This document shows positions 37,866-49,382 of a stretch of 64,000 nucleotides of DNA, one piece after another (position 1 is the stretch's first letter; each line of letters opens with the position of its first letter). The position numbers and the translations under genes were made by a program. The notes beneath the pieces are model-generated. The model did not search any database. It saw nothing but the letters and a program-made list of their open reading frames with translations, and was not told the DNA's origin. This DNA comes from Eleginops maclovinus (lineage: Eukaryota; Chordata; Actinopteri; Perciformes; Eleginopidae), in NCBI RefSeq assembly GCF_036324505.1, contig NC_086356.1:19529528-19593527 (forward strand), written 5' to 3'.

Positions 37866-39404
37866 TTTTTCCTTTAATATGCTCCCGGTCATTTCCAGCA
37901 GTTTAAGCTTGTTGTTCTGACTGAATATGTTTATGATATGTTTTCGTAATCTTACTATTATGCAGATGAATGTTTGCGAACTTTATTGTGTGTGCAGAGA
38001 AGTGAGAGATAGAGAGATGCAGGAGGGAGCAGAAAAAACAACACTATCAAAGGAGGGCTTCAAAGACCATCAGCTGCGTCTCCTGGGTAATTTGCCATCC
38101 TGCATTCTTTCGACTTCAAAGGGGCCGCTGTGTGTTGGAATACTGCAAGTGGGAGAGAGAAAAGGGGGGAGTGTAGGGTATGGAGGGAGGGGGAGAATCT
38201 GATTTCTCTAATAAATGCTGACACCAGGCCTGTTTGATATTAGATTCAGGGAACAGTTTGATTTGTTATCGCCTTTGAAAGTCTCCGGACGTCCTTCAGA
38301 GAGGCAGGCTGAGCGCCGCCATGAGAGGACGAATGTCCAGCTATAAAGATGAGCAGTAGGCTAAGGAGCTATTGATTAGGAGTCTCTCTGTCTGACTCTG
38401 AGTCTGTCTCTCCTGCACACACCTCACTACAACACCAACAGCTCAGTGCGCTTAAAACATTTTAAGCGTCCGATAATTTAATTTGATTACACTTCAATGA
38501 GGCTCGATACAGTGTGACTCAGCACTTCTAATTTATCACAGTTTGGGAGAAATATACTCAGAAAAAGTTAAATAATGTTCACATTTATGATAACATAGTT
38601 TGGAAAAAGTAAAGTATATTCAGTGGTCTCAGGAGGTCTGAGCATGCAGAGCTGGAGAGCAGCAGGGAGCAACCACAGACTGCAGGTGAGGAGAGAGGAA
38701 GGGGGAACTCTCGGGGGTCGGCAGAATATTTATCTGGACGGTTCACAGCTGCAGTTTTGCATATTTGCCCACTTCACAGAAGTTAGTAGTCAAGTATTGG
38801 TGTTATGCTTGCAGTTTGCAGAGGGGCTTTGGTGCAATGTATAGTGAGGCCCCTCCCACACTTGATGTAAAACCCACCAACATCTGGAGCTAACGTACAA
38901 ACTGCATTCCTTTATAGTACAGGAACTACTACGGTGGCCAACAGGTGCAAATACGATGGCTAATTTTATAATCCCCGAACATCAACAAGTGCTCCGGTCT
39001 CAGCTGTGTGCATCACTGTTTTAGTAAACCCTGCGTGTGTTGTCATGTTGGTGAAGATGTGTTTTATATTCTCATCGTTTCTAAAGCTGCAGACGTTTCT
39101 CGTAATGGGAATAATTTGGGCCGTTTGCAGTTGTCAGCCACCGTACGATACTATGTGAAATAACATTTAAATTTATTGACGTACAAAATATATAATTAAT
39201 ACAAAACCAAAGCTCTTGTCGACAGAAATTGTACCTGAGATTAATGAAAACTGTCATTTTTTGGTCTCTCCACTGTTTTTGGGAGACCAAATAACGCAAA
39301 GAATTAAAAAGGAGTTGAAACTATGACGTTTAGCTCTATTTCTGTTCACAAAAATGCCCAAAAAGAAATTACCACAAAAAGGTATTTATCTGAAAACACA
39401 AGGT
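37866..39404. other. no gene recognised
   Basis: Unique sequence. 38200-38350 (caccaggcctgtttgatatt, agattcagggaacagtttga) is a possible conserved noncoding segment. No exon supported. Confidence 0.4.
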
Positions 39405-41580
39405 AAATGTTTGTTCAGAAGTTTTCTCCCACACTAGCCCTCGCTAACATCTCAGTAAATGAGCTAGTCGATCTTTTTCATTTAAAAGTTAGAAATGTCA
39501 TAGATGCCATTGCTCCCACTAAGGTAAAGGAGGTGTGTGGCAAGAAAATATCTCCATGGAGAAAGGCCATGAGCATGAGAACAGAAAAAAGGAAATTTAG
39601 AAAAGCTGAACGCAGGTGGAGAAAAACAAATCTCCAGGTTCATTTTGAAATCTATAAAGAAAGACTTGGCTTTACAATTTGGAATTAAAAAAGGCACGAC
39701 AGTCTTTCTTCTCTGACATCATTGCCAAACACAGAAACAACTCACGTGCCTTGTTTGCTACCGTTGAGAGACTAACAAACCCCCCAGTGTCAGTAGCCTC
39801 TGAATTTCAATCCACCAGGGCCTGCAATGAATTTGCTTCGTTCTTCACTGACAAAATTCAGAAAATCAGAAAGGCAGTCGGTGTTTCTGTATAAGAAACT
39901 GCAAATGTGTTCTCCTTGTGCCCACTTAAAATCAATTCAAACACCATGACACAATTCCATCAGATTAAAGATAAAGACCTAGAGGACATTATTCAACATC
40001 TGAAGTCCTCCTCCTGCTGCCTTGATATTATACCTACAAGCTTTTTCAAAGATGTTTTTCATAGCATGTCCTCAGAGCTGCTTCATATAGTAAACAAGTC
40101 TCTTCACTCAGCTGTATTTCCACAGGCCCTGAAAACTGCAGTCATTAAACCGCTCTTAAAAAAGAACAATCTAGACGCTTCAGTAATGAATAATTACAGG
40201 CCCATATCAAACCTCCCTTTTCTAGGTAAAATCATTGAAAAAGTAGTTCATAAACAGCTGAGTAATTTCTTGGATGCAAATAAGTGTTTTGATGTGTTCC
40301 AGCCAGGCTTTGGACCGCACCACAGCACTGAGACTGCTCTTGTTAAGGTCTTCAATGACATCCACTTAAACTCAGACAGTGGCAGAATCTCTGTGTTAGT
40401 ATTATTAGATCTCAGTGCTGCATTTCACACTGGTGACCACAACATACTGCTAGACCTACTAGAAAACTGGTTGGGACTTTTGGCAACAGTTCTGAATTGG
40501 TTTGAATCTTACTTAAAGGACAGGAAACACTTTGTTTCTATAGGCAGCTACACATCAGAGATGACAGATATGACATGTGGGGTCCCTCAAGGCTCCATCT
40601 TGGGGTCTCTTCTCTTTAACATCTACATGCTTCCACTGGCTCAGATAATGAAAAGCAACAAAACAGGTTACCATAGCTATGCAGATGGTACACACATTTA
40701 CATTACCATTTCACCAGGAGACTATGCTCCAATTCAAACACTGAGTAAGTGCATTGAACAAATCAATGACTGGATGAGTCAGAACTTTCTCAATTAAACA
40801 AAGACAAAACTGAGGTCATTCTTTTTGGAACAAAGGAGGAACGACAAAACGTCAGCGCTGAGCTTCAGTCAGCAATGTTCAAACAGCAGCTAACGCAGAA
40901 ACCTAGGTGTAGTCATGGACTCTGTACTGAATTTCATAACACTATCACCTGAAGAACATATCTAGGATTAAAGGACTAATGTCACAGCAGGATCTGGAAA
41001 AACTTGTCCATGCTTTTATCTTCAGTAGACTGGACTACTGTAATGGTGTCTTTACAGGTCTCACTAAGAAATCCATTAGAAAGCTGCAGCTGATTCAGAA
41101 CGCTGCTGCATTGAATGGTTTAGACCCAAAACACCTTTGTGATCTCCTGCTACATTATGAACCATCCAGAACTCTCAGGTCTTCTGGAACGGGTCAGCTT
41201 TCTGTCCCCAGAATTAGAACCAAACAAGGAGAAGCAGCGTTCGGTTATTATGCTCCAAATATCTTGAACAAACTCCCAGAACCCTGCAGGTCCGCTGCTA
41301 CTCTTACTACTTTTAAATGCAGGCTGAAAACACTTCTTTTTGCCGCTGCTTTTAATGGAACTGTTCTGATCTAACATTGTACTGTGACTTTTATTCATGT
41401 GTTTTATACCTGTTGTGTTTATTTCATTATCTTTGCTCTTAAATGACTGTTTTTAAATGCCTTTTTATAATGTGTTTATGCTGCACTATTTTAAAACTCT
41501 CTTAATGTCTTTCATTTTTGTAAAGCACTTTGAATTTCCTTGTGTTGAAAGGTGCTATATAAATAAACTTGCCTTAACAT
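39405..41580 (+). mobile_element. L2-like non-LTR retrotransposon, 5'-truncated relic
   Basis: Second L2-type copy, different subfamily from 3190-4950. Lacks the endonuclease; keeps linker, RT and C-terminus and a 3' UTR ending gtaaagcactttgaatttcc, ttgtgttgaaaggtgctata, taaataaacttgcc (41522-41573). This is the classic L2 tail of fish. It is directly followed by the LTR-retrotransposon fragment at 41590. Confidence 0.9.
39407..41374 (+). pseudogene. L2-like ORF2 with mutated RT active site
   Basis: Linker: VRNVIDAIAPTKVKEVCGKK, SPWRKAM (39407-39688), frameshift, then ELKKARQSFFSDIIAKHRNN (39679-39894). After a stop, the RT frame 39907-40797 (296 codons): [34 protein letters not shown], motif [15 protein letters not shown] (family normally F-D-T-V-D-H, so the first aspartate is H), [19 protein letters not shown], and motif C reads YADG instead of YADD. 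Then a broken interval and 40979-41374: LVHAFIFSRLDYCNGVFTGL, LQLIQNAAA, a deletion of the LHWLP block, LLLHYEPSRTLRSSGTGQL, FGYYAPNILNKLP and a stop. Both catalytic changes and the frame breaks make it dead. Confidence 0.9.
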
Positions 41581-41880
41581 GACATACCATTAAAAAAAAA
41601 AACTGAAAAAAATTGTCGTCCTTCAGACATGGGAATGTAGTCTTTCGGGCGGACGGCCCAGGAGCAAGACAGAGGCCGTGAGGCCTCAGAAACAGGGGCT
41701 AAGGTCATGGCGAGGGAACACTGGGGGACGGAGACAGGGGGAAGGCCGAGGCTAGGGAACTCTGGGGGGCGGAGACAGGGGCGGAGACAGGGGCGGAGAT
41801 GAAGACGGGGCCGGAGGCTGCGACGGGGCCGGAGGCCGCGGTGGGGACACATTGGGGGCCGGGCAGGGTGGCGGCAAGAT

Positions 41881-42180
41881 GCCTCTGGAGGACGGCGAGA
41901 CGCCTCTGGAGGACGGGCAGGAAGGGGGCAAGACGCCTCTGGAGGACAGGCTGGAAGACGGCGAGAAGCCTCTGGAGGACGGGCTGGAAGACGGCGAGAA
42001 GCCTCTGGAGGACGGGCTGGAAGACGGCGAGACGCCTCTGGAGGACGGGCTGGAAGACGGCGAGACGCCTCTGGAGGACGGGCTGGAAGACAACAGGACC
42101 ATGCTCGAGGACGGGCTGGAGGACGGCAAGATGCCTTTGGAGGTCGGGCTGGAGGACGACAGGACCATGCTCGAGGATGG
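41881..42180. repeat. 33-bp minisatellite
   Basis: Units of cctctggaggacgggctgga plus agacggcgagaag/acg (11 codons), about 8-9 copies, decaying to the right (aggaccatgctcgaggac variants). Confidence 0.9.
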
Positions 42181-42224
42181 CGTATGCAGCAGTGGGACCT
42201 CTCCGGAGGACCTGGAGCAGGAGG

Positions 42225-42990
42225 CGGTGGGACCGCCAACGGAACAGGACATGCTTTCGGCGGGACCCCCATCAGAGTGGGTGACAGCAGGACCCCAACA
42301 GAGCAGGAACAGGTGTTGGCGGGACCCCCATCGGAACGGGTGACGGCAAGTCCCCCAACGGAACAGGATCAGGTGTTGGCGGACCCCCCATCGGAACAGG
42401 TGACGGCAGGGCCACTGAGGAGACTGGAGCATCAGTCCGCGGGACCCCCGGTGGGACATGAGCTCTTGTCGGCGGGACCCCAGTTGGTACTGGCGTCTGC
42501 GGAACCCCCGAAGAGGCAGGAGATGGCTTCGGCGGAAACCCGGGGGGTACTGGCGTCAGCAGGACATGAACTTGAGTTGGTGGTGCCCCCGACTGGAAAG
42601 GGACATGTATTGGCGGGACCACCAACGGAACAGGTGTTGGAGGGACCACCGACTTGACAGGGTGAGGAATTGGCGGGACCCCCATCAGAACAGGTGATGG
42701 TGGGACCCCCAACAAAACAGGTGCAGGTGTTGGCGGGACCCGCATCGGAACGGGTGATGGTGGGACCCCCAAGGGAACATGAGCAGGTGTTGGCGGGACC
42801 CCCGTCGGAACAGGTGACGGCAGGACCCCCAACGGAGCAGGACATGATGTCGGATGGTACCCCGGCAGAACAGGTCTCCACGGGACCCCAAACAGGACAG
42901 GAGCAGGTGTTGGCGGGACCCCCATCGGAACAGGTGACGGCAGGACCCCCAACAGAGCAGGAACAGGTGAAGGCGGGAACCCCACCGGAG
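42225..42990. repeat. 60-bp minisatellite
   Basis: Units alternate two half-motifs, gtgttggcgggacccccatc and gtgacggcaggacccccaac, with cggaacag linkers (20 codons per unit; plus-frame GPPSEQVTAGPPTEQEQVLA). About a dozen imperfect units. Confidence 0.9.
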
Positions 42991-43929
42991 CAGGAACAGG
43001 CGAGACTGGAGGCAAGGCTGGAGTCGACTGGACAGGCGAGGCTGGAGTCAGCAGGACAGACGAGGCTGGAGTCAGCAGGACAGACGAGGCTGGAGTCAGC
43101 AGGACAGACGAGGCTGGAGGCAAGGCTGGAACCGACTGGACAGGCAAGGCTGGAGGCAAGGCTGGAACCGACTGGACAGGCGAGGCTGGAACCGACTGGA
43201 CAGGCGAGGCTGGAGTCCACTGGACAGGCGAGGCCAGAGTCGACACGACAGGCCAGGCGAGGCCAGAGTCGACACGACAGGCCAGGCCGGAGTCGACATG
43301 ACAGGCCAGGCCGGAGTCGACTGGAAAGGCTAGGTCGGAGTCGACAGGACTGGCGAGACTGGAGGCAAGGCTGGAGCCGACTGGACAGGCGAGACTGGAG
43401 TCCATTGGACAGGCGAGGCCGGAGTCGACACGACAGGCCAGACCGGAGTCGACATGACGACCAGGCCGGAGTCGACACGACACGACAGGCCAGGCGAGAC
43501 TTGAGTCGACCGGGCCGCCGACAGGGAAGGCGGGACTGGAGTCAGCCAGGCCGCCGACAGGGCAGGAGGGGATGGAGTGGGCCGGACTGCAGCTGGAAGC
43601 ATGGCGGCCGGGACTCGGCCTGGGAACAATGTGAAGGCCTTGAAACCTTGAAACGACACGGAGAATGGGGCAAAGGCAGTGTAGCGTTCGGCCGTTCCCA
43701 CACGATGCTCCGGAGCATATCCAGTCAGGTCAGGAGCTGGAACAGGTGCCGGAGCTGAGGGCAGAGGTAGAATAGCATCTATGGGGACTAACTGTTCTAC
43801 CATGGTAGCCAGCCGCTGCATCAGGACGTTGAGTTCAGGCAGCGCATGTACCTGGGTTGAGGTTGCCTGGTGGGTTATCAAGACCTCTTGTCTTGGGAAG
43901 GCATCCTCGAATATTTCTGCTGGGGCTAT
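42272..43929 (-). pseudogene. gag-like, proline-rich repeat protein remnant
   Basis: Frame 43929-43330 begins just after the LTR with APAEIFEDAFPRQEVL; the codon before it is ATA, not ATG, and the next in-frame ATG is at 43881. It continues HALPELNVLMQRLATMVEQL (possible coiled segment, gag-leader-like) and AERYTAFAPFSVSFQGFKAF. The reading then passes into repeats; a second frame, 43483-42272, is open for 403 codons (SPVQSVPALPPALPV, GVPPSPVPMGVPPTPAPV). Further left, frames 42459-41752 and 42272-41574 are also open. I place coding on the minus strand because the LTR signals and gag-like start point that way. No enzyme domain is present. What the protein did is unknown. Confidence 0.4.
43000..43560. 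repeat. 24-bp minisatellite
   Basis: Units like gaggctggagtcagcaggac plus agac (8 codons; plus-frame RLESAGQT), shifting to ggccggagtcgacacgacag variants after about 43235. Confidence 0.9.
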
Positions 43930-43947
43930 TTTTTGGTCGCGTCATAC

Positions 43948-44359
43948 TGTCAGGATTGGGGGAAGGACCCAGGTTCAGAAGCAATAGAGGAGGCAGGGGT
44001 TCAAACGTGACAAAGGGCGAGCTTTTATTTATAAAAAGGCTGTTAACAAAAATGCAGACAAAAGGTAAAACTAAGGAAAACACGGACAAACCAGTGGAAG
44101 AGGGAGGGCTGAAAAAGGGAGAAAAGGGTTCAGGGAACAGGCAAACTACAAACAACGACGACGACACAACAAAGAACACAAAGGAAAGCCCAGACTAAAT
44201 ACAGAGGGGGGTAATCACAAGACGAGAAACAGCTGGGAAGGGGGAGGAGAAACACAGGGGCAACAGGTGAGCATGATCAGACAATCAGACAGGGGGGAAA
44301 CTAAAGACAGGAAGTGACCAAACAAGATACATTTCAAAATAAAACCTGAGGTCCTAACA
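43948..44359 (-). mobile_element. LTR, same family as 35658-36044
   Basis: Plus-strand ends TGTCAGGATTGG and CCTAACA. Shared blocks with the solo LTR: ggaaggaccca, ggcaggggttcaaac, aaaggctgttaacaaaaat, ggtaatcacaaga, gggaggagaaacacaggggc and aacaggtga. On the minus strand AATAAA lies at 44024-44029. At 412 bp it is slightly longer than the other copy because of insertions in the middle. Confidence 0.8.
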
Positions 44360-44364
44360 CATAT

Positions 44365-45668
44365 AATAAGAACCTAAAACTCATTAGTCCATTTGATAAG
44401 GAAATTGGAGACTTTCCTTGCAAAAAATAGGTCATAGGAAACAAAGGTGGAAGTATAATATTATAAAAGCAGGCAAACCTGGAGGTTGGGATGGGTTTAT
44501 GGGTCAGTAAATTGTGGATGTTAATGCATAAATGTTTTTACCTTTTGCCTAATTATAACTTTGACGTTTTTGTGCCTGTCCTAACAATCCTCTGACTTGT
44601 TGGTCAAGATTTCTCCAAGACAACAACTATCAACATCTCCCGAGTGTATTGTTTGTCTTTGAACTGCAAAGTTATCCGTTAACAGCTTCTGTTGCATCTG
44701 CCCTTATACTTTCTTCCAGCACTAATGTCAGACTACAGCCTGCGCGCTCATGATCTCTGCTCGTGTCTTAATAAAGCAAACATTCAGAGCTCCATGAAAC
44801 AGGCGTTTATGTGGGCAGCTCCATCTGCTTAGACTGAACTACAACATGTATTTAAAACACAGAGTCACAGTCTTAAAAAAGAGTTTAATGTGAAAGTGTA
44901 AATGGCCTGGTTTTGTTTTTTTTGTAGATATTTTTCTAGTGTTGGTGTAGTTATGCCATTTGTCCAGAGCTCTCTTAGAAAAGGCTGCTCAATATTTTAA
45001 ATTCAATTAAAAAAAAAAGTCTATATTTGTCATTAAAATGTAGATACACTTTTTTTTTTACTTCCAAAATTGAGGTTGTTTAATCCTGCCCTTCTGTTTC
45101 AGTGTATGTTTTTCAGTAGGTTTGAATCTGAGCAGCCTGTTGGTGTAGCATTAACCTTCCTTGTATGTTTTTAGGATTGTATTGGGGCATAATCAGGTGC
45201 TGAGGACATATGAATAAAATGTTCAGTATAACTTTCAGAGTAAATCAACTTTGTATTTTAGTTCAAAGTGTCATTTTTTCCCACTTGGTTCAGAGATCTT
45301 TTGTATCTTTGACGTCTTAGGTCCTTGCATGGTGAATATTGTGAAGTGGTCCAAAACTTCTGGGTTAGGTTTCGAAAAAGATCATGCTTCGGATTACCCT
45401 AACTCAGATCTTACATTAAGGGACAACATTTGGTTTCATAAGGGACATGAACATTTATCTGTGTTGTTCCTCCTGACTTTAGCAGACTTTCTCAGTCCTT
45501 TATGAGTGTCCATTGCTCTGACCATGAGTCTCATACAGACTCTGAAACATTGATATGAGATGCAGATAGTTAAGTTTCTATATTTGTATACATTTATGTT
45601 AATACTACACACAGTTCACACATTCATGACTTTATCCCACCCTGCACATGTTCACATACCTTCACCTG
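44365..45668. other. no gene recognised
   Basis: Unique AT-rich DNA. No exon or repeat supported. Confidence 0.5.
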
Positions 45669-45673
45669 CCCCC

Positions 45674-45729
<56 letters not shown>
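45669..45729. repeat. C22 homopolymer joined to (CA)n
   Basis: 22 consecutive C (45669-45690) followed directly by about 19 CA units. Confidence 0.97.
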
Positions 45730-45731
<2 letters not shown>

Positions 45732-46549
45732 TGCAAATCAAAGTGGATGTAACACCTGCCGGGACATCGTCTTCCCCACATCCACACTTATTCCCAAGCC
45801 CAGGGGAGGATTGTGGGTATTTGATTATTCTGCAGGATGATTGATGTATCTCACACCACTGCGGTTTGTATGAATATGTAAGCGTGCGTCGCCATTGATC
45901 TATTGATGCATGGGATTGTTTAATGAATATGCAAAGCAGTACTATCGATGAAGTCACAGGTGTTAGCTTCCTGCTGTCCGGTCAGGACACTGGAGGCTTG
46001 TAAATAAGATGTAATCAGTACATCACTGCTAACACTACCTGTACCTGTGCCAGCTGAAAAACATCCCATCATGCCATCCTCAAATCTCCCTCCCTGCTCA
46101 TTAGCACTGGTTTTGAACAAAGAGCCATCTGGAAATGGCTAGCAGCCAGCTCAGGAAAAAAACAGCTTCTCTTCAACATCTGTCTGATCAAAGATGTTTC
46201 TGTTTACCCCCTTAACTCCCCCTCTCTCCTTCCCTACCTTCTCTTTTATTCCTGCCACGGAAACGTCCCATACATTAGACAGGAAGCAGGTTAAATCCGG
46301 CTCCCTCCTCCTCCTTCTCCTTGTGTCTGTCTCCGCCTCTTTGTCACTTTGCTCTTCTTTCTTTGCCCTCAGGGTGTCATGCATTCTCCCAGAGTGCTTT
46401 GTTTTCTGTTTGGAGCTTTTTTGAGTATTGTTTCCCTGTATGTACAATGAGGGGGACATTATTTTTGGGGGGAATATTCTCTCTGCTTTGAATATCTCAA
46501 TAAATATATCACAGTTAATTTTTCAATAATCTTTCCTACTGGGTTTTAA
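45730..46549. other. no gene; possible conserved noncoding DNA at 45790-45965
   Basis: 45790-45965 is non-repetitive, with an octamer-like ATATGCAAA (45927-45935), TTGATTATT and CGATGAAGTCA motifs. The remaining part has pyrimidine-rich sequence (46200-46330). No exon supported. Confidence 0.3.
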
Positions 46550-46728
46550 TGAGTCCCTATCCTGTTTGTGGGGGTGTTCCCTTTCCCGTAGTGTGTTATA
46601 TATGTTTTTGTGCATTTACATGGTCTGCAAAGTCGAAAATCCCAAAGTTGTCTCCAAAGAGAGTTTCTGAAACACCTCGATTATAGTCCTTTATTTATTT
46701 CCAGAACATATGACATCACTGTGTAACA

Positions 46729-48010
46729 ATGGTGGGATGTCAGGGCCAGCACGGCCTTCTCTGCTGGCCTAAACACTTTAAGAATCACTGACTTATTTTA
46801 ATATAGTTATGAATTTACATGTATTAAATTATTTCCAATAGTCTATTCTTCATGTCACAGTATGTGATGCGCACCGCTGCGCTGAGTCCAGTAATGGTTG
46901 TTAATGTTGGAGCTTTTATCCAATCATCTTTCAGTCAGAATGTGTTGCTGAAATGCCTGAGGCCTTCAGAATCAGCAGTGCAGGCCTGTAGTTTAAAATA
47001 AAAGGCGATGAAACTGTTGCATTGACCAATCAGATTTTGAGTTGGCATTCAGGGCCATCTAGTAGGTGTACAAGGACGTCGGCATTTTTCACGTCCTTTG
47101 AATGGATTGTCAGAGCTAGTAAACACTCTCTAGCGTGTGTAGCTACCGGTAGCAACATGCTACCAAATGGCATCTTTAGCGTCCTTAGCAACCTGCGCAA
47201 GGTAAAATATTTGCGTTTAGATGTTTTTTCAGCCCACAATGGCTGGCAGCAGAGTAGAAATTGATTTGGTGAAGCTAGCAAGCCTGTAGCAGCCGGGGAA
47301 AGGGTTTGACTACCACTTTCAACTCACTACCTACAGCAGTAGGCCTACCTTTGCTCACAGCCTCTGAGGAGCACTGCAAACTGTATTGCTGATCCAATTG
47401 GTGTTTGGAGCCGTAGAGGGTTTGCAAACTTTAGTTGTCTAACCAAGGCAGCAGCTAGACACAAAAGCATGGCTGGACACTTGAAAGCAACAGTGCTTTG
47501 GAAAACTTTTGGGGAAGCCAGAGTGGATCTACAGTTTAACGAACAAGTTGGCAGGGAAACTGAGCTCCAAAATAGTTTGTGATAGAAATACGGCTGGACA
47601 GACTGGACTTTCAGCATTAGCCTCCATGGCGATAGAACAGGACTTATTATTGGAACTATTGGTGAGTATAGGCTATAATAAATGTGTTTCATTTAAATGT
47701 TTGAATATTTTGTCATTTTACTACTTAAATATTAATGCTCCTGCTATAGATGATGTGAATGATGTAGCGCAGCTGTGGCTCCAGTGAAAGGAGACTTGTT
47801 GAATTGTGTTATTTGGGTTTCTTGCTTTGTAATTAATTCCCGCTACATTAGATATCTGTCTGTGATGTTACGCCCTGTTATGCTGCGTTTCTGTACAATA
47901 CTATTGGTTTCTATAGCCGTGACGTCATAATGATGGTATTAAGAGGTGGATAATTCAGGTAGGACACTACTGAAGGCGTACGGGTGAAATGAACATCCGC
48001 TAATGCTATT
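46729..48010 (+). mobile_element. hAT-family relic (ZMYM1-like), internally deleted
   Basis: 1282 bp inserted in the MITE above, with GTGTAACA/ATTTAACA (6 of 8 matching) at the two borders as a likely decayed 8-bp duplication. Near the left end, cagggccagcacggcc resembles the terminal repeat of fish hAT elements that encode zinc-finger MYM-type protein 1-like transposases, and it keeps parts of the N- and C-terminal coding ends (47239-47680) with the catalytic middle missing. Confidence 0.6.
47239..47680 (+). pseudogene. ZMYM1-like hAT transposase, ends only
   Basis: ATG at 47239 opens MAGSRVEIDLVKLASL then stop. At about 47520 RVDLQFNEQVGRETELQNSL appears, the TTF-domain exit of this transposase group, then a stop. 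At 47600-47661 GLSALASMAIEQDLLLEL matches its C-terminal dimerisation end (family pattern GLSxLAxMxIEQDL). The several hundred residues that should lie between the last two blocks, including the catalytic core, are deleted. Not functional. Recognition is from memory of the family pattern, so moderate certainty. Confidence 0.55.
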
Positions 48011-48291
48011 TAACACTCGCACTTCTGTTATCTAGCACTTCAACACATTGTACGTAATTGGTTAAAGGGCGGGGCATCTGTAAACTGTTGACCAATCCCA
48101 AAACAGCCGGCCAGCTAACTAATCAGAGCAGTGTGGGCTCTGGTTTCAGACAGAGGGTGAAAAGAGGTGCTTCAGCACAGGCAGTATGAGAAATATAAAG
48201 AGCTTTCTGAACATTAAAGCATGGAGACATGTCCCAGTAGAGACACAAAATACAGATATGAACCTGAAAATAAGCATTATATGGCCTCTTT

Positions 48292-48771
48292 AACTTTTAG
48301 ACACATAGCAGAGAAACAATTCGTATAGAAACTTTTCACATTATCAGCTAAAAGTCGTTTTTTGATGGGTTTGTACAAGGTATCTCAATGTCCGTAAAGA
48401 TCAATAAACATGCTGAGCTATATGTGCAGACAGTAAAAATAGGGTCAGCCAGATTTACGGCTTGTAATCAGATGCAGATGGGTCCCCAGTCCCTCGGTGA
48501 GGACAGCTTATATTATGGAAAGTATTGATGTTTTTCTTTGTGTGTGTGTGCAATCCACTTTCAGAGAAATGATGCTCCTGCTGTAGGAAACCCTGACTGG
48601 TTATGAGTTGTGTGGGCCTGCAGATAGGGATCAGGAGGAGAGTTATCCTTTAAGCCAGGTGCTGCTGTTCAACACAGCCACTTCCTGCTGACTGAAACAC
48701 TTCCCTGCACGCTCCTGTCTGCTCGCCTCAATGTGTGTGAACAGGTGATTCAGATCTGAGCTTTGGGCAGG
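48292..48771. other. no gene recognised
   Basis: Unique sequence. 48705-48768 (ctcaatgtgtgtgaacaggt, gattcagatctgag) partly repeats at 49395-49458. Confidence 0.45.
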
Positions 48772-49382
48772 GTTAGGAGGGTCACTTTAAAAATGTAATC
48801 TGTTACAATTACTAGTTACCCGTAAAAAAAATATGATCAGTCACTTTATCTCAAGTATAACATTATAAAAGTAATGTAACCCGATTACTTTCAGTTACTT
48901 TGAGATTACCTCAATCTCAAATATAAAGCAAATAAATACAAGAGAAAATAAAAATCAATAGATTGTTGTGTAATATGCAAGACAACAGAACAATGTAATC
49001 TTAGAAAAGATTATCCAAGAAATGCTCTGTTTTAGTTTAATACACACACTATTTTATGAACATAGGTTCACCTGCTGAATTAAAAACAGAACAAATGAAC
49101 CAAAGAAAGAGAAAACCATGAAGCAGATTCAGGCAGTATAGGCGTATAGATTCACTCTTAAAGTGTTAGCCTACAGAACAGAACAGCTGACAGGAGAGAG
49201 AACAGCTGATCCGTTACTACACACACTAGATGCTCTTTTTAGTGTAATCATGCTATAAATCCCCTATCTTTAAAATTAACCAATAATTCCATCATGTGTT
49301 TTTCCTGTAACTGTAAAACGTAGTGTTAGCCTTTAATTTTGTATTATGTAATCCCATTACATGTAATCCATTACTCTTGAGG
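48772..49382. mobile_element. hAT-like MITE
   Basis: Left CAGGGTTAGGAGGGTCACTT, then atgtaatctgttacaattac; right atgtaatcccattacatgta, atccattactcttgaggcct. Ends are loosely inverted and subterminal TTACxxTAATC motifs face each other. No clean target duplication. About 610 bp, no transposase. Confidence 0.6.

Larger units (their letters stand above)
41590..44359 (-). mobile_element. LTR-retrotransposon fragment with minisatellite body
   Basis: On the minus strand: a 412-bp LTR (44359-43948), a short leader, a gag-like start (about 43929-43760), then about 2.1 kb of minisatellites down to 41640 ending in A/T-rich sequence (41592-41612 has an A run). No protease, RT, RNase H or integrase region and no second LTR at the left side, so it is a 5' fragment or a non-autonomous derivative. 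Flanks CATAC (43943-43947) and CATAT (44360-44364) around the LTR differ by one base, so it could also be a solo LTR dropped into an unrelated minisatellite region. Confidence 0.6.
46550..48291 (+). mobile_element. TTAA-type MITE split by a hAT relic
   Basis: The left half 46550-46728 (ccctttcccgtagtgtgtta, catgacatcactgtgtaaca-like end) and the right half 48011-48291 (aacactcgcacttctgttat, caacacattgtacgtaattg, gggctctggtttcagacaga, ending GGCCTCTTTAA) join perfectly at 'gtgtaaca' when compared with the uninterrupted copy at 50732-51173. TTAA is kept at the right end. Confidence 0.8.

Noticed and set aside
41881..43560. Regular repeats as a CRISPR-like array
   Set aside because: Units are contiguous with no unique spacers, and the genome is eukaryotic; these are minisatellites.
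42670..43758. 362-codon plus-strand frame as a host gene
   Set aside because: Open because minisatellite units are multiples of three. LTR signals and the gag-like start lie on the other strand.
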